The notes under the pieces were generated by a model. That model worked only from the letters and a program-made list of their open reading frames with translations, did not search any database and was not told the origin of the DNA. Below are positions 3,842-5,868 of a DNA stretch of 5,868 nucleotides, piece after piece. How positions within the stretch are numbered: position 1 is the stretch's first letter; the number at the start of each line of letters is the position of its first letter. A program made the position numbers and the translations under genes. Source of the stretch: Anaerolineae bacterium (lineage in GTDB: Bacteria; Chloroflexota; Anaerolineae; Aggregatilineales; Aggregatilineaceae); assembly GCA_020848665.1 (NCBI GenBank), contig JADLHR010000456.1, positions 1-5,868 on the forward strand. The letters are read 5' to 3'.

Positions 3842-5481
3842 TGATGCGACGCTTATTGGTAGTCTTCACCGCGCTTCTCCTTCCGATTGGGCTGGCGACT
3901 CGCACGCCTGCCGCCAGCGCCCAGGGCGATCCCGGCTCGCAGGTGATTGCGTTAGTCAATGGGCTGCGCGCCTCGTATGGCCTGCCCGCGCTGACTCCTC
4001 ACCCCGCGCTCAACGCCGCCGCGCAGACTCAGGCGAACTGGGTGATCGCCTCTGGTCAGTGGGGCCACACCGGCGAAGGCGGCTCCAGTCCGCAAGACCG
4101 TGCGACCGCCGCCGGGTATTCCGGCTTTGTGCTTGAGAACTACGTCGGCGGCAGCAATATGTCGCCGCAGGGCGCGGTCGATTGGTGGACCAACAGCCCG
4201 ATTCACCTGCGCGGAATGCTCGCCACGCCGCACGAGCACGTTGGGATCGGCGTCGTGACCGGAGGCCGCTCGAATTTGTATGTCCTGGTAGTCGGACGGC
4301 CCGTGACCGCGCGCCCGGCAGCAGGCCCCGGCGGGTCGGGCAGCGGTGGCAGCGGCGCGGCGGAAGAAGAGGACGAGCCAGCGATCGTCGCGGTCCCGGT
4401 GGTGCGCGCCGAGCCGCGCCCCGACGGATCGACCGTCCACCAGGTCCAGCAGGGCCAGACAGTCTGGGATTTGGCGATGGTGTATGGCGTGGACCTGGGC
4501 GAGCTACGCGCGCTCAACAACCTGGGTCCGAGCATGGTCGTGCATCCCGGCGACGAGATCATGATCCAGCTTGGGCCGGGCATGGTCCCGCCGCCGACGC
4601 CCACCCCGCCGATGTCCGTCTTCGTGCAGGAAGGGCAAACGCTGTGGGACATCGCCGCGATCCACAACCTCAACCTGGACGAGCTGATGCTGATCAACGG
4701 CATCGAGCGCGGGCAGGTGATCAATCCCGGCGACGAGCTGATGCTGCGTCTGCCGCCGGGGATGGCTCCGCCGCCAACGCCCACCCCGCCGCTGACGCAC
4801 CGTGTGCGCGAGGGCGAGACGGCCTGGACCGTCGCGGCGCTGTATGGGCTGACGCTCGACAACCTGCTGGAGATGAACGGGCTGGTGCGCCCGGCGGTCG
4901 TTTATCCGGGCGACGAACTGCTGATCCGCACGCCCGATCCGACTGCGACGCCAACCGAAACGCCGCTGGAGATCGTGGTAGAAACGCCCGCGCCGCCGGA
5001 GCCAATTGGCGCGCCGGAAGCAACTGCTCCCGCCGCCGAGGGGGAAGCGCCGCTCGCGCCGTCCGGCGGTCCGATTGTCATTCCCTCAGCCCTGCCGCCT
5101 GTGGTTGAGGATACGGCGCCAGTCGCGTCTCCGGCAGAGGAAACCGAGCCAGTCGAAGCGTCCGAGGCAACCCCGTCGCCACAGCCCGGCATCCCAACGC
5201 AGGCGAACAGCGAGACGCCCGCTGCTCCGGCCAGCGAGCCGGACGCGGGGCCAGGTGGCACGCCGGTCGCGCTGCTCGACGCGCAGATGATGTCGCCCAC
5301 GCCGCCTCCGCCCTCGGTGACCCCTTCGCCTGCGCCGACCCAGATCGTCGCGCGTCCGGCCTCGGTCGGCGGCAGCAGCGACACGCAGCCGTACCTGATC
5401 GGCGGGATTCTGGTGCTGGCCGGAATGGCGGCGCTCGGCTGGATGGCGCTGATGGCGATGCTGCGCCGCCAGCAGATGTAG
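3841..5481 (+). CDS. Membrane-anchored CAP-domain protein with three LysM repeats
   Basis: This 546-aa envelope protein is built from recognisable parts. A signal peptide (1-27, likely cut after ASA) leads to a CAP/SCP domain (about 32-153) with QWGHTG (His76), LENY (Glu99), SPIHLRGML (His122) and HVGIGVV, matching the His/Glu pocket of the family. A Gly/Ser and acidic linker follows. Three LysM domains lie at 199-244, 259-304 and 319-364, each with the G-(Q/E)-T-x-W start and NPGDEL-like end; LysM binds N-acetylglucosamine-containing glycans such as peptidoglycan. Residues 365-515 are a Pro/Thr/Glu/Ala-rich stalk. Residues 518-540 form a single hydrophobic helix, closed by RRQQM at the C-terminus. 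It probably sits in the membrane with the CAP domain and LysM modules in the wall. The role of bacterial CAP domains is not settled, so wall binding or remodelling is an inference. The next gene, pheT, is convergent and unrelated. Confidence 0.9.
   Translation: MMRRLLVVFTALLLPIGLATRTPAASAQGDPGSQVIALVNGLRASYGLPALTPHPALNAAAQTQANWVIASGQWGHTGEGGSSPQDRATAAGYSGFVLENYVGGSNMSPQGAVDWWTNSPIHLRGMLATPHEHVGIGVVTGGRSNLYVLVVGRPVTARPAAGPGGSGSGGSGAAEEEDEPAIVAVPVVRAEPRPDGSTVHQVQQGQTVWDLAMVYGVDLGELRALNNLGPSMVVHPGDEIMIQLGPGMVPPPTPTPPMSVFVQEGQTLWDIAAIHNLNLDELMLINGIERGQVINPGDELMLRLPPGMAPPPTPTPPLTHRVREGETAWTVAALYGLTLDNLLEMNGLVRPAVVYPGDELLIRTPDPTATPTETPLEIVVETPAPPEPIGAPEATAPAAEGEAPLAPSGGPIVIPSALPPVVEDTAPVASPAEETEPVEASEATPSPQPGIPTQANSETPAAPASEPDAGPGGTPVALLDAQMMSPTPPPPSVTPSPAPTQIVARPASVGGSSDTQPYLIGGILVLAGMAALGWMALMAMLRRQQM
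4435..4932 (+). repeat. Three LysM-coding repeats with a 180-bp period
   Basis: LysM units begin at 4435, 4615 and 4795, exactly 180 bp apart. The linkers between them are nearly identical in protein (GMVPPPTPTPP at 4579-4611 and GMAPPPTPTPP at 4759-4791) and close in DNA. This indicates internal duplication of a LysM-plus-linker unit, with the LysM cores now more diverged than the linkers. Confidence 0.8.
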
Positions 5482-5496
5482 GTCGAGAGCGGCCAA

Positions 5497-5574
5497 GAAC
5501 AGCTAGAAGCAGCGAGAAGCAGCAAAATAAAGAACAGCGAAGCCGATGTAGGACCTCGCTGCCTTTAGCTGCTC
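5497..5574. terminator. Long imperfect inverted repeat between convergent genes, probable bidirectional terminator
   Basis: The 20-base arms 5497-5516 and 5555-5574 pair at 17 Watson-Crick positions plus one G-T, with two mismatches, around a 38-nt centre. It lies between the stop of the CAP-LysM gene (5481) and the stop of pheT (5600). In the minus direction the stem is followed by a mildly T-rich CTGTTCTT. No clean T-run is present on either strand, so the terminator role is inferred from position. Confidence 0.5.
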
Positions 5575-5594
5575 TGTGCTACCTTTAGCAGATC
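5558..5594. repeat. Direct repeat with CCTTTAGC cores, 20-bp period
   Basis: 5558-5574 and 5578-5594 match at 14 of 17 positions and share the core CCTTTAGC. The first copy is also the right arm of the inverted repeat, so the intergenic region holds three related AGC-rich units. AGAAGCAGC also occurs twice in the left half (5505-5522). Confidence 0.5.
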
Positions 5595-5599
5595 TTTGC

Positions 5600-5868
5600 T
5601 CAGGCCCGCAGTTCCGCGCCGAGACGCTTCTGCGCCGCCCGCGCGATGCGTTCGTGCGCTTTGGCGACTTCCTTATCGGTCAGCGTGCGGTCCGGCGCGC
5701 GATAAGTCAGGCTGTAGGCGAGGCTTTTCTGGCCCGCCGGGATCGGATCGCCCTCGTACACGTCGAACAGGCGCACGTCTTCGAGCAGATCGCCGCCCGC
5801 CTCGCGGATCACGGCTTCGAGGTCTGCCGCCGCCACGTCGCGCTTGACGACCAGCGCGATATCCTGGT
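5600..5868 (-). CDS. pheT: Phenylalanyl-tRNA synthetase beta chain, C-terminal end (partial)
   Basis: The last 88 residues of the protein are visible; the gene continues beyond the window. They form the ferredoxin-fold anticodon-binding (FDX-ACB) domain that ends bacterial PheT: QDIALVVKRDV at the start, then LLEDVRLFDVYEGDPIPAG, KSLAYSLTYRAPDRTLTD, and an amphipathic helix ending KRLGAELRA. The signature LFDVYxG...KSLAxSLxxxxxxRTL is distinctive of this domain, and the stop comes where family members end. PheT pairs with PheS in an alpha2beta2 enzyme that charges tRNA-Phe; this domain recognises the tRNA. It is encoded on the minus strand, convergent with the CAP-LysM gene, with 118 bp between the stops. 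No promoter or regulation is visible here. Confidence 0.95.
   Translation of the reverse strand, partial: QDIALVVKRDVAAADLEAVIREAGGDLLEDVRLFDVYEGDPIPAGQKSLAYSLTYRAPDRTLTDKEVAKAHERIARAAQKRLGAELRA

Noticed and set aside
4435..4932. Periodic repeats considered as a CRISPR-like array
   Set aside because: The repeats are in-frame protein domain repeats (LysM) with 180-bp spacing and coding constraint.
4182..5108. A 308-codon plus-strand frame inside the CAP-LysM gene
   Set aside because: It is Arg/Ala/Gly-rich and without domains, while the overlapping frame has clear LysM motifs.
4902..5525. A 207-codon minus-strand frame rich in Ser, Gly and Val
   Set aside because: It is the antisense reading of the Pro/Glu-rich stalk, and its composition is explained by that.
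5596..5847. A plus-strand frame opposite pheT
   Set aside because: The minus strand is unmistakably the PheT C-terminal domain.

Overview
The window looks like a chromosomal stretch from a GC-rich bacterium of the phylum Chloroflexota, probably class Anaerolineae. This placement is inferred from protein style: secreted proteins and lipoproteins with Pro/Thr 'PTPTPP' linkers, SH3-like and LysM modules, and a CAP domain joined to LysM repeats. No rRNA or marker gene is present to prove it. I see no mobile element, CRISPR array, tRNA or rRNA.

Left part (1-754, minus strand): a probable two-gene operon. It starts with a small receiver-like protein that has lost its phosphorylation residues. After 62 bp comes the N-terminus of a gene that leaves the window and may encode an ArsR/winged-helix type regulator. 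A good sigma70-type promoter (TTGACT, 18 bp, TATACT) lies at 827-856. Three tandem TTGCGNNA octamers sit just downstream of the predicted transcription start, as an operator might.

Divergent intergenic region (755-1107): AT-rich at both ends, with a bulged hairpin in the middle and a probable plus-strand promoter near 1012.

Centre (1108-3789, plus strand): a monocistronic secreted protein of about 235 aa with a probable C-terminal SH3-like module ends at a textbook intrinsic terminator (1839-1874). Next, a promoter at 1942-1970 drives a two-gene operon whose genes overlap by 4 bp: a SAM-dependent methyltransferase and an alpha/beta-hydrolase lipoprotein.

Right part (3806-5868): a 546-aa cell-envelope protein (signal peptide, CAP domain, three LysM repeats, long Pro-rich stalk, C-terminal membrane helix). 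It appears to be read from a leaderless transcript: TTGATA, 17 bp, TATTAT ends seven bases before the ATG, and there is no Shine-Dalgarno. It converges on the 3' end of pheT (phenylalanyl-tRNA synthetase beta chain) on the minus strand. The 118 bp between them hold a long imperfect inverted repeat that probably ends both transcripts.

Three of the seven genes encode exported or surface-anchored proteins, so much of the window concerns the cell envelope. I see no convincing defence or biosynthetic system. The most interesting items are the degenerate receiver with its octamer array, the leaderless CAP-LysM gene and the convergent inverted-repeat element.
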